This document shows, in pieces, positions 9,027 through 17,690 of a stretch of 64,000 nucleotides of DNA; position 1 is the stretch's first letter; each line of letters starts with the position of its first letter. Origin of the DNA: CAJBVG01 sp943372995 (lineage in GTDB: Bacteria > Bacteroidota > Bacteroidia > Sphingobacteriales > Sphingobacteriaceae); assembly GCA_943372995.1 (NCBI GenBank), contig CALSAQ010000002.1, forward strand, positions 434,001-498,000, in the 5' to 3' direction. The notes below the pieces were generated by a model that was not told the DNA's origin, ran no database searches, and saw only the letters and a program-made list of their open reading frames with translations. The position numbers were made by a program, and so were the translations under genes.

Positions 9027-9602
9027 ATGACTTCTAATTCAGATACGTTATTCTATAAAACAATTACAGGCTTAGCAAGCATGTCTGAGGCGAGTATCAT
9101 AAGGTTGTTCGATATCGCGAATAGAAAAGAGCTCAAAAAGAATGATTATGTATTAGAGGAGAATAAGATTTGTAAATCTATTTTTTTTGTTGAGCAAGGG
9201 TATTTGCGTTCATTTATATACAAAGATGGCAATGAAATTAATACAAACTTTACTTTTGAGGGAAATTTTGTAACCAATCTTAAAAGTTTAAGAACATCTA
9301 CATCTTCAGATATTAATATTAAAACAGAGGAGAAGTGTGTAATATATGAATTTGATAAAGATCAACTTTTTGAATTATATGCTGAATCTTCAGAGATAGA
9401 ATCATTCGGAAGAAGACTACTAGAGCAACTCTTAATAACTCAAGAGGAACACGCTAATTTATTTAAAATATACTCCCCTGCAGAACGATATGAATACTTA
9501 CGAGTAAACTCTCCTGAACTACTGCAACGAATAAGCCAAACACAACTTGCATCTTATATTGGTGTTGCTAGAGAAACTTTGAGTAGAATCAGGAAAAAAT
9601 AG
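9027..9602 (+). CDS. Crp/Fnr-family transcriptional regulator
   Basis: 191 residues. The N-terminal half is a cyclic-nucleotide-binding-type beta-roll (about 20-120, with VLEENKICKSIFFVEQGYLRSF), then a dimerisation helix. The C terminus is a short winged helix with recognition helix ISQTQLASYIGVARETLSRIRKK. Bacteroidota members of this group usually lack the residues needed to bind cAMP, and the ligand here is unknown. The TTG at 9012 lies inside a tandem repeat and would add only MFKLN, so the ATG at 9027 is preferred. It stands just upstream of, and may regulate, the SnoaL-like gene. Confidence 0.85.
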   Translation: MTSNSDTLFYKTITGLASMSEASIIRLFDIANRKELKKNDYVLEENKICKSIFFVEQGYLRSFIYKDGNEINTNFTFEGNFVTNLKSLRTSTSSDINIKTEEKCVIYEFDKDQLFELYAESSEIESFGRRLLEQLLITQEEHANLFKIYSPAERYEYLRVNSPELLQRISQTQLASYIGVARETLSRIRKK

Positions 9603-9684
9603 ACAATTGGTTTTTGTGACAATAATCACAGGTGAATATTGATTATTAGATTGATTTTTGCAATTCATTTAAAAAAATATCATA

Positions 9685-10113
9685 ATGAATTTAAAAAATA
9701 AATCTATCGTTGAGCATTTCATTGAAGAAATTTGGAATCAAAACCTGTTTGAAAATGTAGATAATTACATTGATGCAAGTTTTATTGATCACTCTTTACC
9801 AGAACAATTGCCAGCTAACAAAGAAGGAATGATATCCTGGATAATAGGAACGAGTAAATCATTCAATCACAAAACCATTATCGAAGACATCGTTTGTGAA
9901 GACAATAAGGTGATGTTAAAATTGAGAATGCAACTCAAACATATCGGTCTATGGAGAGATATTGAACCTACCAATTTAGAAATATCAACTATTGGATACA
10001 GGTATTATAAGCTAGAAGCTGGAAAGATAACAGAGCACTGGTCTTTATTAGATGGAAATGCTATAGAGAATCAACTCAAATCATGTCAGCACGGATGTAA
10101 GGTTCAGGAATAA
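9685..10113 (+). CDS. SnoaL-like (NTF2-fold) protein
   Basis: 142 residues with the NTF2/SnoaL-like cone fold pattern: N-terminal helix with VEHFIEEIWNQ, then ASFIDHS, and the sheet ending in YYKLEAGKITEHWSLLD. The family includes polyketide cyclases and many small-molecule isomerases or uncharacterised proteins, so a specific substrate cannot be given. It follows the Crp/Fnr gene on the same strand after 82 bases and the two are often paired as regulator and target, which is inference here. The C-terminal CQHGCK is cysteine rich. Confidence 0.7.
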   Translation: MNLKNKSIVEHFIEEIWNQNLFENVDNYIDASFIDHSLPEQLPANKEGMISWIIGTSKSFNHKTIIEDIVCEDNKVMLKLRMQLKHIGLWRDIEPTNLEISTIGYRYYKLEAGKITEHWSLLDGNAIENQLKSCQHGCKVQE

Positions 10114-10122
10114 TTTTTCAAA

Positions 10123-11445
10123 TTATCTATATCCACTTTTAACCAAAAAGCTTAAGGGGTCTTTCATTTCTATAATATCAATTATAGCTTGTTTTTTATC
10201 TTTTGCATTTTTGTAATAAGACTCTGCAATTTTATATCCTAGGTAATAACCCAAGTCGGCTGGACGATCTTTTACTTGTCCGTAATTATATAGCCATTTG
10301 TCGCTGTTCGTATTGCAGAGTTCTGCCTTTAACTCTTCCCATAATTCTTTTTCGTGTGCATCTCCGTATTCTTGCATGCTTTTGTTGATATTTCCTTTCG
10401 AGATGAGATTGCCTATATAGTCGGCAATCCCTTCATTTAATACATTGTAAAGTAAATCGCACGCAATAGCATTTTTATCTAAGTCGTAGGATTGTTGTAT
10501 ATGTACACATTCGTGAGCAACAATGTTTTTTATTTTTTGTACGATTTCCTCTTCGACCGAAAGTGTTGGATACATTGAACTTGATTTTAGTTCAGAGAGG
10601 TCAACTGATTTAGTTGAAGTGCTAATCTCTGTACCAATTAACACATAGCCATCAGTAACGGTTCCGCCCGTATTAATTACACCTATAGCAAAACAAACTT
10701 TACTTTTCTTGAAATTTGGATATAATTCTGCGAAGTTTTTAAATACTTCTTCAATAAGTGGAGTCGCTTTCTTTACCTCTAGTGTGTTTTTCTTTATAGA
10801 GCCATAGAATTTTGGATATGCAGCTATGGTACGAACAATTTTATCAGCAGTCATTGGCCTCACTCGGATAAATTCCTTCAACCCATCAGTTGCCCTATCT
10901 ATGTATCTTTTTTGAACAACATCCACACTATCCTCGTGTGTTTTGCATTTTTTTAAAGCATCATAAGCTTCCCAGAAATGATCTATATCTACAGTCATTA
11001 CCGTTTTTAAGTTTTCTGGAGCTAACTCTTTTTTATTTCTCTCGAATCGTGCAATGTCTTTATCTGAGAATGATTTTATTTTGATGGATATGTTTGCTGA
11101 TAAATTTGGGGTATTCGGTTCATATTTTTTTATTCTGAAAAGATATTCACCCGCTTCTTTGCTTGCAAATTCAAACCTCTCCAAACCCTTTGTTCCATTT
11201 GGAGAATCCATTTCCACTAATTTTTTGTTGTGTTGATGCAAACTAATAACTACATCAACACCATTCTGCATTACCGAAAACTGATATAAGCCTTTTTTTC
11301 TAAGTTTTATGACATATTCTAAACTGTCTTTTCCCTCAAATTTTACATCATTGTATACTTTATCAAAATCTATCGAACTAGGATTCTGAGCCCATGTTAT
11401 ACTTGTAAAAAGAATAAAGCAGATAATGAATAATGTCTTTTTCAT
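10123..11445 (-). CDS. Secreted zinc peptidase with N-terminal PPC-like domain
   Basis: 440 residues with a signal peptide ending ITWAQ. Residues about 22-130 resemble a bacterial pre-peptidase (PPC-like) beta-sandwich. The catalytic part carries HECVH at 311-315, a HExxH zinc motif, with Glu338 in LNEGIADY as the probable third ligand; this and the C-terminal GYYLGYKIAESYYKNA match the DUF2268-type predicted Zn-dependent proteases. Likely a periplasmic or outer-membrane-associated peptidase; substrate unknown. It is the last gene of a minus-strand series and nearly meets the SnoaL-like gene tail to tail (9 bases apart). Confidence 0.65.
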   Translation of the reverse strand: MKKTLFIICFILFTSITWAQNPSSIDFDKVYNDVKFEGKDSLEYVIKLRKKGLYQFSVMQNGVDVVISLHQHNKKLVEMDSPNGTKGLERFEFASKEAGEYLFRIKKYEPNTPNLSANISIKIKSFSDKDIARFERNKKELAPENLKTVMTVDIDHFWEAYDALKKCKTHEDSVDVVQKRYIDRATDGLKEFIRVRPMTADKIVRTIAAYPKFYGSIKKNTLEVKKATPLIEEVFKNFAELYPNFKKSKVCFAIGVINTGGTVTDGYVLIGTEISTSTKSVDLSELKSSSMYPTLSVEEEIVQKIKNIVAHECVHIQQSYDLDKNAIACDLLYNVLNEGIADYIGNLISKGNINKSMQEYGDAHEKELWEELKAELCNTNSDKWLYNYGQVKDRPADLGYYLGYKIAESYYKNAKDKKQAIIDIIEMKDPLSFLVKSGYR

Positions 11446-11473
11446 CTAGGTTGTTTTAGATAAAAATAAGGAT

Positions 11474-11513
11474 AATTGTGCAAATTGTCCAAATTGGCTA
11501 ATTGTTCAAATTA
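11474..11513. repeat. Tandem AATTGTCCA words
   Basis: Four degenerate 9-base units (AATTGTGCA, AATTGTCCA, AATTGGCT, AATTGTTCA) between the zinc-peptidase and receptor-like genes. They run into the stop codon of the receptor-like gene at 11511-11513. Same family as at 8991 and 15750. Confidence 0.7.
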
Positions 11514-14252
11514 CCTAATGTCAACCTTTACTCCCGATTTATTCTCTCCAAACTGATTCAATCGATATTTAAAACTAAACATAAAGTATCGTCCAATAAT
11601 ATTAGAGCGAGTTTCTTGTATGCTGTTTGCTTCAGCGCTTCTTACAATTCCTGTATTTTTGTTTAAGATATCAAATACGCTTGCTGTAAGTGTACCTCTA
11701 TTGTTTTTTAAGAAGTATCTGTTTGCTTCTAATTTTAATAAAGGAATGTTTAAAGACTCATTGAAACTTTGAGAATTATACCTGCTTATATCTGCGTTAA
11801 AAGCAAAGAACCATTTGTCTGTTGGCTTGTAGCTGAGGTCTATAAAATAGATTTGATTGGTGTATGTGTTATTCAACTCTTTTTGCACAGAGTAGTACGC
11901 CTCATTAAAGCTAAATGTTGCACCAATACTTGCATCCCATTTTTCTTTTTTGCGGTTGTCTACTCTTAAGGTTACTTCATGAGTATAGGTATTGCTGATG
12001 TTTTCTATACTATTAATATAGCTTAACCCTCTGCTCCATGTTTCAGCCAATTCTAAATTGAAATTTATTTTAAGCTTTCGAATAGGAGTAGAGAATTCCG
12101 AACTTCCTCTCAATCGGTAATCGTCTTTTACATTTTCAGCATTAAGGTATTGAACCAAATTACTGTCAACTGTTCTGTTCCATGTAATTTTATCTTTAGT
12201 ATGTGTTAGGTTTATGGAATTAAAAAAGGATACAAAAGAAAATTGATCGAAAATCATCCAGCCTAAATTTACATTACTTTGGTACTCGGGTTTCAAGTTT
12301 TGATTTCCCGCACTAAATACTAGGTTGTTAGAATTGTTGATAGTTGGTAACAGTTGTGATGCCGTTGGAGCATTTACTCTTGTGTCAACATATAACCTTA
12401 ATCTTCTCCCTTTTGTATACTCGTAATCGAATTGAATTGCAGGTAATATATATTGAACATTTTTACTAAGCGAAGTACTGTCGTTTAGTTTAGAATTAAG
12501 CTCAGCAAGTTCATACTTCAACCCTAAATTTAATTGAATTAAATCGGTATTATATTTAAAACTTAAAGAAGGACGATACCAGGTATAGGTTCTTTCAAAA
12601 TTGGGACTTAAGGAATCGATACGTGTTTCTGAGTTTATCAAATTATTCTGACTTCTACTTAATTGCTCGTCGGTTATCCCCATAGCAAAACTTGGATCTA
12701 TATAAATATTCCCTTTAACATGACGTGTGCTTCCAACACTCCATTGTCCTCTCCATTGCTCATTTCGTTGCGATTGGTCTCTTATGTCGATGAGATTAAG
12801 ATTGTTCTGATACAATTGAGTGTTATTGTTCCAATAACTAAAATTTGTTGTATTAGAATAATTGATTTCGGCCTGACTTCTTAGCATTCTCCATTTAGAA
12901 TTCAATCGTCGTACATAGCTACTTTTAATGGATGATTTGAAATCGTCGGATTCTGTTTTTATAACACTTAACAAATCATTAACGATGCTATTATTTTGGT
13001 AGTTATTCGAATAGTTCTGTTGAGTATTATTACTGTTGTTGAATTGTACACTTGCTGAACTGGTTAGATTTTGGTTGCTATCAATTTTATTTCTCCAGCC
13101 TAAGTTAATATTCTGACTATAATTTCTTTCATCGGAATTATTGTTAGCATTTCGAACATAATCCTCATTAGCAAAGAAATTTCTACTGTAGATTCTTTCT
13201 TTTAACTCACGATCTACGCCATTACCCATATAGCTTATATTAAATCGTTTATTTTTTGCGTATTCGTGTGTAAGGTTTAAGCCAATTGCACCAGAACTTA
13301 AAAGTCCGTTTACTTGTTGTCCGAAATTAATGGGAGGAGATCCAGGTTCTCCTAAATTAATATTAATACCACCTTCACCGAAACTTCTTAGTCCTCCACT
13401 AAAACTTAAGTAATCCTGAAAACTAAAACCAAATTGGTTGATATTATTGATCATTCCTAAACCCGCCAATTGAGTTTTAGAGGTAAAACGATAGGCTTTA
13501 GCAGCACCTTGGAAGCGATTGTCTGTTCCAATTCCTCCTTGTACATCGCCAAAATAGGCTTGCTTCTTATCGTCTTTCAAAATAAAATTTACGGTTTTAT
13601 CGCGTTCTCCATCACTCATTCCACTCAGTTCTTCTTCTTCTGATTTGCGATCGTAAACTTGTACTTTCTTAATGGCATCAGCAGGTAAATTTTTGGTAGC
13701 TACTTTGGGGTCGTTACTAAAAAACTCTTTTCCATCAACTAAAACATTCGATACATTTTCGCCCATTGCTTTTACATTCCCCGCACGATCGACCTCTACA
13801 CCTGGAAGTTTTTTTAATAGATCTTCCGCAACAGCATCAGGTTTAGTTTTATAAGCACCAGCATCGTATTCAACGGTATCTTTTTTAAACTGTATAGGAA
13901 TTCTATCGGCCTCAACGTTTACATCACCAAGCAATTTGCTTTTAGGTTTTAATTGTACAACAGGAATACTACTGGGTGTGCTAGCATTAATGTTTATATC
14001 CTTATAAATGGTTTGATAACCCACAAAAGATACTTGCAATAAATAGTTGCCATAGGTAATGTTTTTTAATTGGTATGAACCATCATTTGCCGTAATGGCA
14101 AAGAACTTCATGGTAGAATCTTTAGGCTCAAGCAATGCAACTGTGGCGAAAGGAATCCCTTTCATTTGCTCATCGAATACAAAACCTGTGTATTGTTGTT
14201 GAGCAAATGCAAACCTAGTAAGTAGTAATGTTAAAAGTAGTAATTTTTTCAT
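11511..14252 (-). CDS. TonB-receptor-like outer membrane beta-barrel protein
   Basis: 913 residues. A signal peptide (ending FAFAQ) is followed by a carboxypeptidase-regulatory-like Ig domain (about 20-110), a plug-like domain (about 115-220, with DTVEYDAG and LLKKLPGVEVD) and a long C-terminal barrel of the OMP_b-brl_3 kind. This type resembles TonB-dependent receptors but lacks a clear TonB box, and its cargo is unknown. It lies 23 bases downstream of the GLPGLI gene on the same strand, a pairing common in Bacteroidota, so both probably share the promoter near 15044. Confidence 0.85.
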   Translation of the reverse strand: MKKLLLLTLLLTRFAFAQQQYTGFVFDEQMKGIPFATVALLEPKDSTMKFFAITANDGSYQLKNITYGNYLLQVSFVGYQTIYKDININASTPSSIPVVQLKPKSKLLGDVNVEADRIPIQFKKDTVEYDAGAYKTKPDAVAEDLLKKLPGVEVDRAGNVKAMGENVSNVLVDGKEFFSNDPKVATKNLPADAIKKVQVYDRKSEEEELSGMSDGERDKTVNFILKDDKKQAYFGDVQGGIGTDNRFQGAAKAYRFTSKTQLAGLGMINNINQFGFSFQDYLSFSGGLRSFGEGGININLGEPGSPPINFGQQVNGLLSSGAIGLNLTHEYAKNKRFNISYMGNGVDRELKERIYSRNFFANEDYVRNANNNSDERNYSQNINLGWRNKIDSNQNLTSSASVQFNNSNNTQQNYSNNYQNNSIVNDLLSVIKTESDDFKSSIKSSYVRRLNSKWRMLRSQAEINYSNTTNFSYWNNNTQLYQNNLNLIDIRDQSQRNEQWRGQWSVGSTRHVKGNIYIDPSFAMGITDEQLSRSQNNLINSETRIDSLSPNFERTYTWYRPSLSFKYNTDLIQLNLGLKYELAELNSKLNDSTSLSKNVQYILPAIQFDYEYTKGRRLRLYVDTRVNAPTASQLLPTINNSNNLVFSAGNQNLKPEYQSNVNLGWMIFDQFSFVSFFNSINLTHTKDKITWNRTVDSNLVQYLNAENVKDDYRLRGSSEFSTPIRKLKINFNLELAETWSRGLSYINSIENISNTYTHEVTLRVDNRKKEKWDASIGATFSFNEAYYSVQKELNNTYTNQIYFIDLSYKPTDKWFFAFNADISRYNSQSFNESLNIPLLKLEANRYFLKNNRGTLTASVFDILNKNTGIVRSAEANSIQETRSNIIGRYFMFSFKYRLNQFGENKSGVKVDIR

Positions 14253-14266
14253 ATCTCAAATCTCAA
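14253..14266. repeat. Two ATCTCAA words
   Basis: Two direct copies of a 7-base word (ATCTCAA) in the 23-base gap between the GLPGLI gene and the receptor-like gene; related to the ATCTCAT array at 38931. Confidence 0.4.
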
Positions 14267-14275
14267 GCCCAAGGT

Positions 14276-15028
14276 CTAGTTCCTAATTTTTATCACTACA
14301 TTTCCTTCACCACCATTTTCCTCCTGCATCTCTTTACGTTTAGCATCTACTATTTCTAAAAATTCTTTTTTACTTACTTTTTTCCCTTCTGTTGGTTTGA
14401 TAAGTTCTTTCTCATCAATCCCGCTAAGCTCAATTTTTTCGGCTGTAATGGTACTTTCACCATTGTTCACAACTACTGCTAGTATTAATCCGGGTAAGTT
14501 GCCTAATGCTAATGGTCCAATAGATACAGGTAGGCTAGGACAGAACCAAGCACTTACTTTATTTTTGCTTTCAGAATTAGTTAATTCGGCTTCCATGCAT
14601 GGATAACCAGCTATCTCTTTTTGATTCCCCGTCATTTTCCATGTATGCGATTTTAGATCAGATTCGATTAAGAATTTTTTCCCCATAAACTCACGTTGAT
14701 CGAAGCATTTGTTGCTACTCAAATCGAAGAATGTTTTGTTATCTGGTTCGTCTCTACGAATCACAACACGTTGCCCATCTACTTCTTGTTCTATATTCTG
14801 ATTTTCGTTCTTCGATTTAATGGTCTTCATTAAAGCCGATTTCTCATTAAATATTAATGTGCTTTTTACGGTTCTCTCTCTTGGAATCATAGCAGCCATT
14901 TCTTCTGAAAGACCATCTATTTGGATCTCAATTTTTTGAACTTCTTTATAGGTTATTGTACCTGTTTTTTGTGCTTGAGCGAAAACTACTGTTCCGAGTA
15001 AGCAAAGCATTAAATAGATTTTTTTCAT
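14276..15028 (-). CDS. GLPGLI family secreted protein
   Basis: 250 residues with a signal peptide (ending FAQAQ). The family-defining motif appears as NLPGLILAV in place of GLPGLI, and the preceding half carries the typical FDLSSNKCFDQREFMGKKFLI and AGYPCMEA segments. The function of the family is unknown; it is seen beside carboxypeptidase-regulatory TonB-like barrels, as here. The C-terminal tail is charged and Gly/Glu rich. Expression is probably driven from the adjacent promoter with two pairs of TTAACA-type direct repeats. Confidence 0.85.
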   Translation of the reverse strand: MKKIYLMLCLLGTVVFAQAQKTGTITYKEVQKIEIQIDGLSEEMAAMIPRERTVKSTLIFNEKSALMKTIKSKNENQNIEQEVDGQRVVIRRDEPDNKTFFDLSSNKCFDQREFMGKKFLIESDLKSHTWKMTGNQKEIAGYPCMEAELTNSESKNKVSAWFCPSLPVSIGPLALGNLPGLILAVVVNNGESTITAEKIELSGIDEKELIKPTEGKKVSKKEFLEIVDAKRKEMQEENGGEGNVVIKIRN

Positions 15029-15043
15029 GGTTATTTTTTTGTC

Positions 15044-15108
15044 GAAAGTAACTCATGAAACTCTTAAAGAATGTTAAAGGGAAGCTAATGAATGTTAAAA
15101 AGTGTTAA
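15044..15108 (-). promoter_or_regulatory. Promoter with two pairs of TTAACA direct repeats
   Basis: On the minus strand TACTTTCG (15051 down to 15044) fits the -7 pattern TAnnTTTG with one mismatch and lies 15 bases before the GLPGLI ATG. No -33 TTG is present. Instead there are hexamers, written on the plus strand, at 15062 (TCTTAA), 15072, 15093 and 15103 (each TGTTAA). Members of a pair are 10 bases apart and the pairs are 31 bases apart, so all face one side of the helix. This looks like an activator operator; the regulator is unknown. Confidence 0.5.
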
Positions 15109-15112
15109 AGTT

Positions 15113-15147
15113 CGTGTGCTCGTGTGCTCGTTCCGATAAATCGGAAC
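15113..15147. repeat. Two CGTGTGCT units and an 8-bp hairpin
   Basis: Two 8-base units (15113-15128), then a perfect inverted repeat GTTCCGAT-AA-ATCGGAAC at 15130-15147. It lies between the end of the AlkB-like gene and the GLPGLI promoter. The hairpin could help end transcription but has no T-run on the minus strand. Confidence 0.5.
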
Positions 15148-15163
15148 AGGTTATGCTCGTGTA

Positions 15164-15742
15164 TTAGGTAGTGATGGTTCTGAAGGTTAAGTTTACTCTG
15201 GGGTTGAAGATTTTCTTAGTAGGCGGGAGTCGATGTAACCAATGGGTTTGTGTTTTACCTGCCATAATGAGTAAGCTGCCGTGTTCCAGAAGGATGGAAA
15301 TGGTTTCTTTTGTGCTTTTATGCTTGAAGGAGAACTTTCGTTCGGCCCCGAAACTCATTGATGCAATGGCCCCATCTTTTTTTAAATCGGTTTCACCATC
15401 ACTATGCCAAGCCATCCCTTCGTCGCCATTATGATATAAATTAAGTAAGCAAGAATTGAATGTTTCGCCACTTAGTGTTTCACATAATTTTTTCAATTCG
15501 AGTAATTCAGGTGTCCAAGCTAAGGCTCGTTTGGTAACATTAGAATATTGGTACTCGTAGGGCTTGTCGCCATACCATGCTACTTTCCTTTTTGTAATAT
15601 AATGCTTACCATATATAATAGCTTCATCATTTCTCCATTCAATGCTTTTCAATAAATTCTCGAAATAGTAATCTGCTTTATCTAAAGTCATTACTTTCCC
15701 ATAATAATTTACAATTCCATCAGAGGGGAGGAGGTTTTTCAT
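15164..15742 (-). CDS. AlkB-like 2-oxoglutarate/Fe(II) dioxygenase
   Basis: 192 residues of the AlkB family, which removes alkyl groups from nucleic acid bases by oxidation. Iron ligands are His and Asp of WHSDGETD and the distal His of HWLHR; RVNLTFR supplies the 2-oxoglutarate arginines, and LYHNGDEGMAWHSD is the usual N-Y-x-x-G-x-x-x-H-x-D core. The best start is the ATG at 15742 (MKNLLPSDG). A longer frame from a TTG at 15787 would add MFKLSKLFKLFKLK, which is just translated tandem repeat. DNA repair is the likely role; an RNA substrate is possible. Confidence 0.88.
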   Translation of the reverse strand: MKNLLPSDGIVNYYGKVMTLDKADYYFENLLKSIEWRNDEAIIYGKHYITKRKVAWYGDKPYEYQYSNVTKRALAWTPELLELKKLCETLSGETFNSCLLNLYHNGDEGMAWHSDGETDLKKDGAIASMSFGAERKFSFKHKSTKETISILLEHGSLLIMAGKTQTHWLHRLPPTKKIFNPRVNLTFRTITT

Positions 15743-15749
15743 TTCCTTT

Positions 15750-15829
15750 AATTTGAACAATTTGAACAATTTGGACAATTTGAACAATAATTAACTAATT
15801 GATCAAATTGTTCAAATTAACTAATTAAC
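15750..15829. repeat. Tandem AATTTGAAC array with inverted half
   Basis: Four exact-length 9-base units (AATTTGAAC, AATTTGAAC, AATTTGGAC, AATTTGAAC; 15750-15785), then AT-rich units in the opposite sense ending with GTTCAAATT. The arms 15777-15788 and 15807-15818 are perfect inverted repeats. The array spans the whole gap between the ABC-F and AlkB-like genes and includes the ABC-F stop codon. Confidence 0.8.
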
Positions 15830-17685
15830 TCTAAGTAGCGAAGTTCTTTCTCATCCAGTGTTGATGTTACTTCTTCTAGTTCTTTAGCCAACTGAACAAG
15901 TTCGTCTACACCAGTTTCTTTAAGTAATAATTCGTTTATTTCTTTTTTTCTGGTTTCTAATTTAGAAATTTCCGCTTCAAGATTTTCAATTTCTTTTTGT
16001 TCCTTGAAACTTAATTTTGCCTTTGGTGCTGGGGCTGTTTGAGCGGCAATTTTAGCTTGATTTTTTTCAGCTTTAATTCTAGCCTTCTCTAATTCCTCTT
16101 CTTCTTCTTTTTCTACTCTATAATCAGTATAGTTACCATTATAGGTTCTTACTACTCCTTCACCTTCGAAAATAAATAAGTGATCAGTAAGTTTATCCAC
16201 TAAGTACCTGTCGTGAGAAACTAGCACCAAACAACCTGGGAAACTCATTAAGAAGTCTTCTAAGATATTTAAGGTGTCTATATCTAAATCGTTGGTTGGC
16301 TCATCCAGAATTAAAAAATTCGGATTAAGCATCAACACTCTCATTAATTGTAATCTCTTGCGTTCGCCTCCACTCAACTTCGAAACTTTATCGTTTTGTT
16401 TTGCAGGAGGGAAAAGGAATTTTGTTAAAAGCTGCGATGCACTGAGTTGTTTGCCATCGGCCATCAAAATATAATCGGCCACCTCTCTTACTACATCAAT
16501 CACCTTTTTCTCTTCATCAAAAGATAAACCGTCTTGTCTGTAATACCCGTAAACAGTACTCTCTCCAACAATAACCTTCCCTTTATCAGGCGTAGTTTGT
16601 TCGGTTATTAATTGCAGGAAGGTTGATTTTCCCGAACCGTTTTTCCCAGCCACACCCACTCGATCTTTTTTCTTAAATACATAAGAGAAATCGTTGATGA
16701 TGTTTTTGTCGCCATACGATTTTGCTACGTGATGTAGCTCAAGGATTTTATTTCCTTGATTGCTCATCTTAATACTTAACTCTACTTCTTGATTCGGACG
16801 TAGTTCTTTTGTTTTTTCATCGAGAGTCGAAAATGCATCTATTCTTGCTTTCGACTTTGTAGTTCTTGCTTTAGGTTGCCTGCGCATCCACTCAAGTTCT
16901 TTTCTCCAAAGGTTCTTATTCTTTTCGAAGCTTGCCTTGTCCATCTCTTCACGCTCTGCTTTCTTCTCTAAATAATAACTATAATTCCCTTTGTATTGAA
17001 ATACACTTCCTCTATCAATTTCCATAATCTCATTACACACATTATCCAAGAAATATCTGTCGTGTGTAACCATGATTAAGGTTTTATTTCCTTTGTTGAG
17101 ATATTCCTCTAACCACTCTATAGTATCAATATCTAAATGGTTGGTGGGCTCGTCGAGTATATATAAATCAGGGTCTTCAATTAATAATTTTGCTAATGCA
17201 ATTCTTTTTTTCTGACCACCAGATAGCGTATGTATTCCTTGCTTTAAATGATGTATACCTAAAGTGCCAAGTATTTGCTTAATCTTATGTTCGTATTCCC
17301 ATGCATCAGCTGCGCTTAGCTCATCCGTAAGTTTGTTTATCTCGTCTTCTCTACCATCAGGATTTTCCAATACCTCTTCGTATCGTTTTATTAAACTTAA
17401 TGCTGGATGTTCATCTGAAAATAAGTAATCGCTTATGCTACAAGTTAAGGTAGGTACAGGATCTTGCGCTAAATGTCCTATGCGTACGCTCTTGTTTCTA
17501 ATAAGCTTACCTGAACTTGGATCTAACTCACCTGCAATAACATTCATGAGAGTACTCTTCCCCGCACCATTAACACCTACCAATGCAATGCGCTGACCTG
17601 CATTGATTCCAAAATTTAACTCTTTAAATAACCAGCGATCGTGAAATTGATGCCCTAATTTCTCCGCCGAAATAAAATTACTCAT
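15817..17685 (-). CDS. uup: ABC-F family ATPase, Uup type
   Basis: 622 residues with two ATP-binding cassettes and no membrane segments. Walker A motifs are GVNGAGKST and GKNGSGKST; signatures are LSGGQKKR and LSGGERKR; both Walker B motifs read LDEPTN. A linker rich in basic residues joins them and a C-terminal coiled coil (about 550-622) is typical of Uup. Members bind ribosomes or DNA intermediates; a housekeeping role is more likely than antibiotic resistance. It starts five bases after the methyltransferase stop, so the two are probably co-transcribed. Its last three codons lie within the tandem repeat. Confidence 0.85.
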   Translation of the reverse strand: MSNFISAEKLGHQFHDRWLFKELNFGINAGQRIALVGVNGAGKSTLMNVIAGELDPSSGKLIRNKSVRIGHLAQDPVPTLTCSISDYLFSDEHPALSLIKRYEEVLENPDGREDEINKLTDELSAADAWEYEHKIKQILGTLGIHHLKQGIHTLSGGQKKRIALAKLLIEDPDLYILDEPTNHLDIDTIEWLEEYLNKGNKTLIMVTHDRYFLDNVCNEIMEIDRGSVFQYKGNYSYYLEKKAEREEMDKASFEKNKNLWRKELEWMRRQPKARTTKSKARIDAFSTLDEKTKELRPNQEVELSIKMSNQGNKILELHHVAKSYGDKNIINDFSYVFKKKDRVGVAGKNGSGKSTFLQLITEQTTPDKGKVIVGESTVYGYYRQDGLSFDEEKKVIDVVREVADYILMADGKQLSASQLLTKFLFPPAKQNDKVSKLSGGERKRLQLMRVLMLNPNFLILDEPTNDLDIDTLNILEDFLMSFPGCLVLVSHDRYLVDKLTDHLFIFEGEGVVRTYNGNYTDYRVEKEEEEELEKARIKAEKNQAKIAAQTAPAPKAKLSFKEQKEIENLEAEISKLETRKKEINELLLKETGVDELVQLAKELEEVTSTLDEKELRYLELIS

Positions 17686-17690
17686 GAATA

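Noticed and set aside
15743..15787. N-terminal extension of the AlkB-like protein from a TTG
   Set aside because: The extension translates tandem repeat (MFKLSKLFKLFKLK) and a normal ATG lies at 15742.
15817..17685. ABC-F protein as an antibiotic resistance factor
   Set aside because: Domain order with C-terminal coiled coil matches Uup, a housekeeping type; no resistance-specific features.
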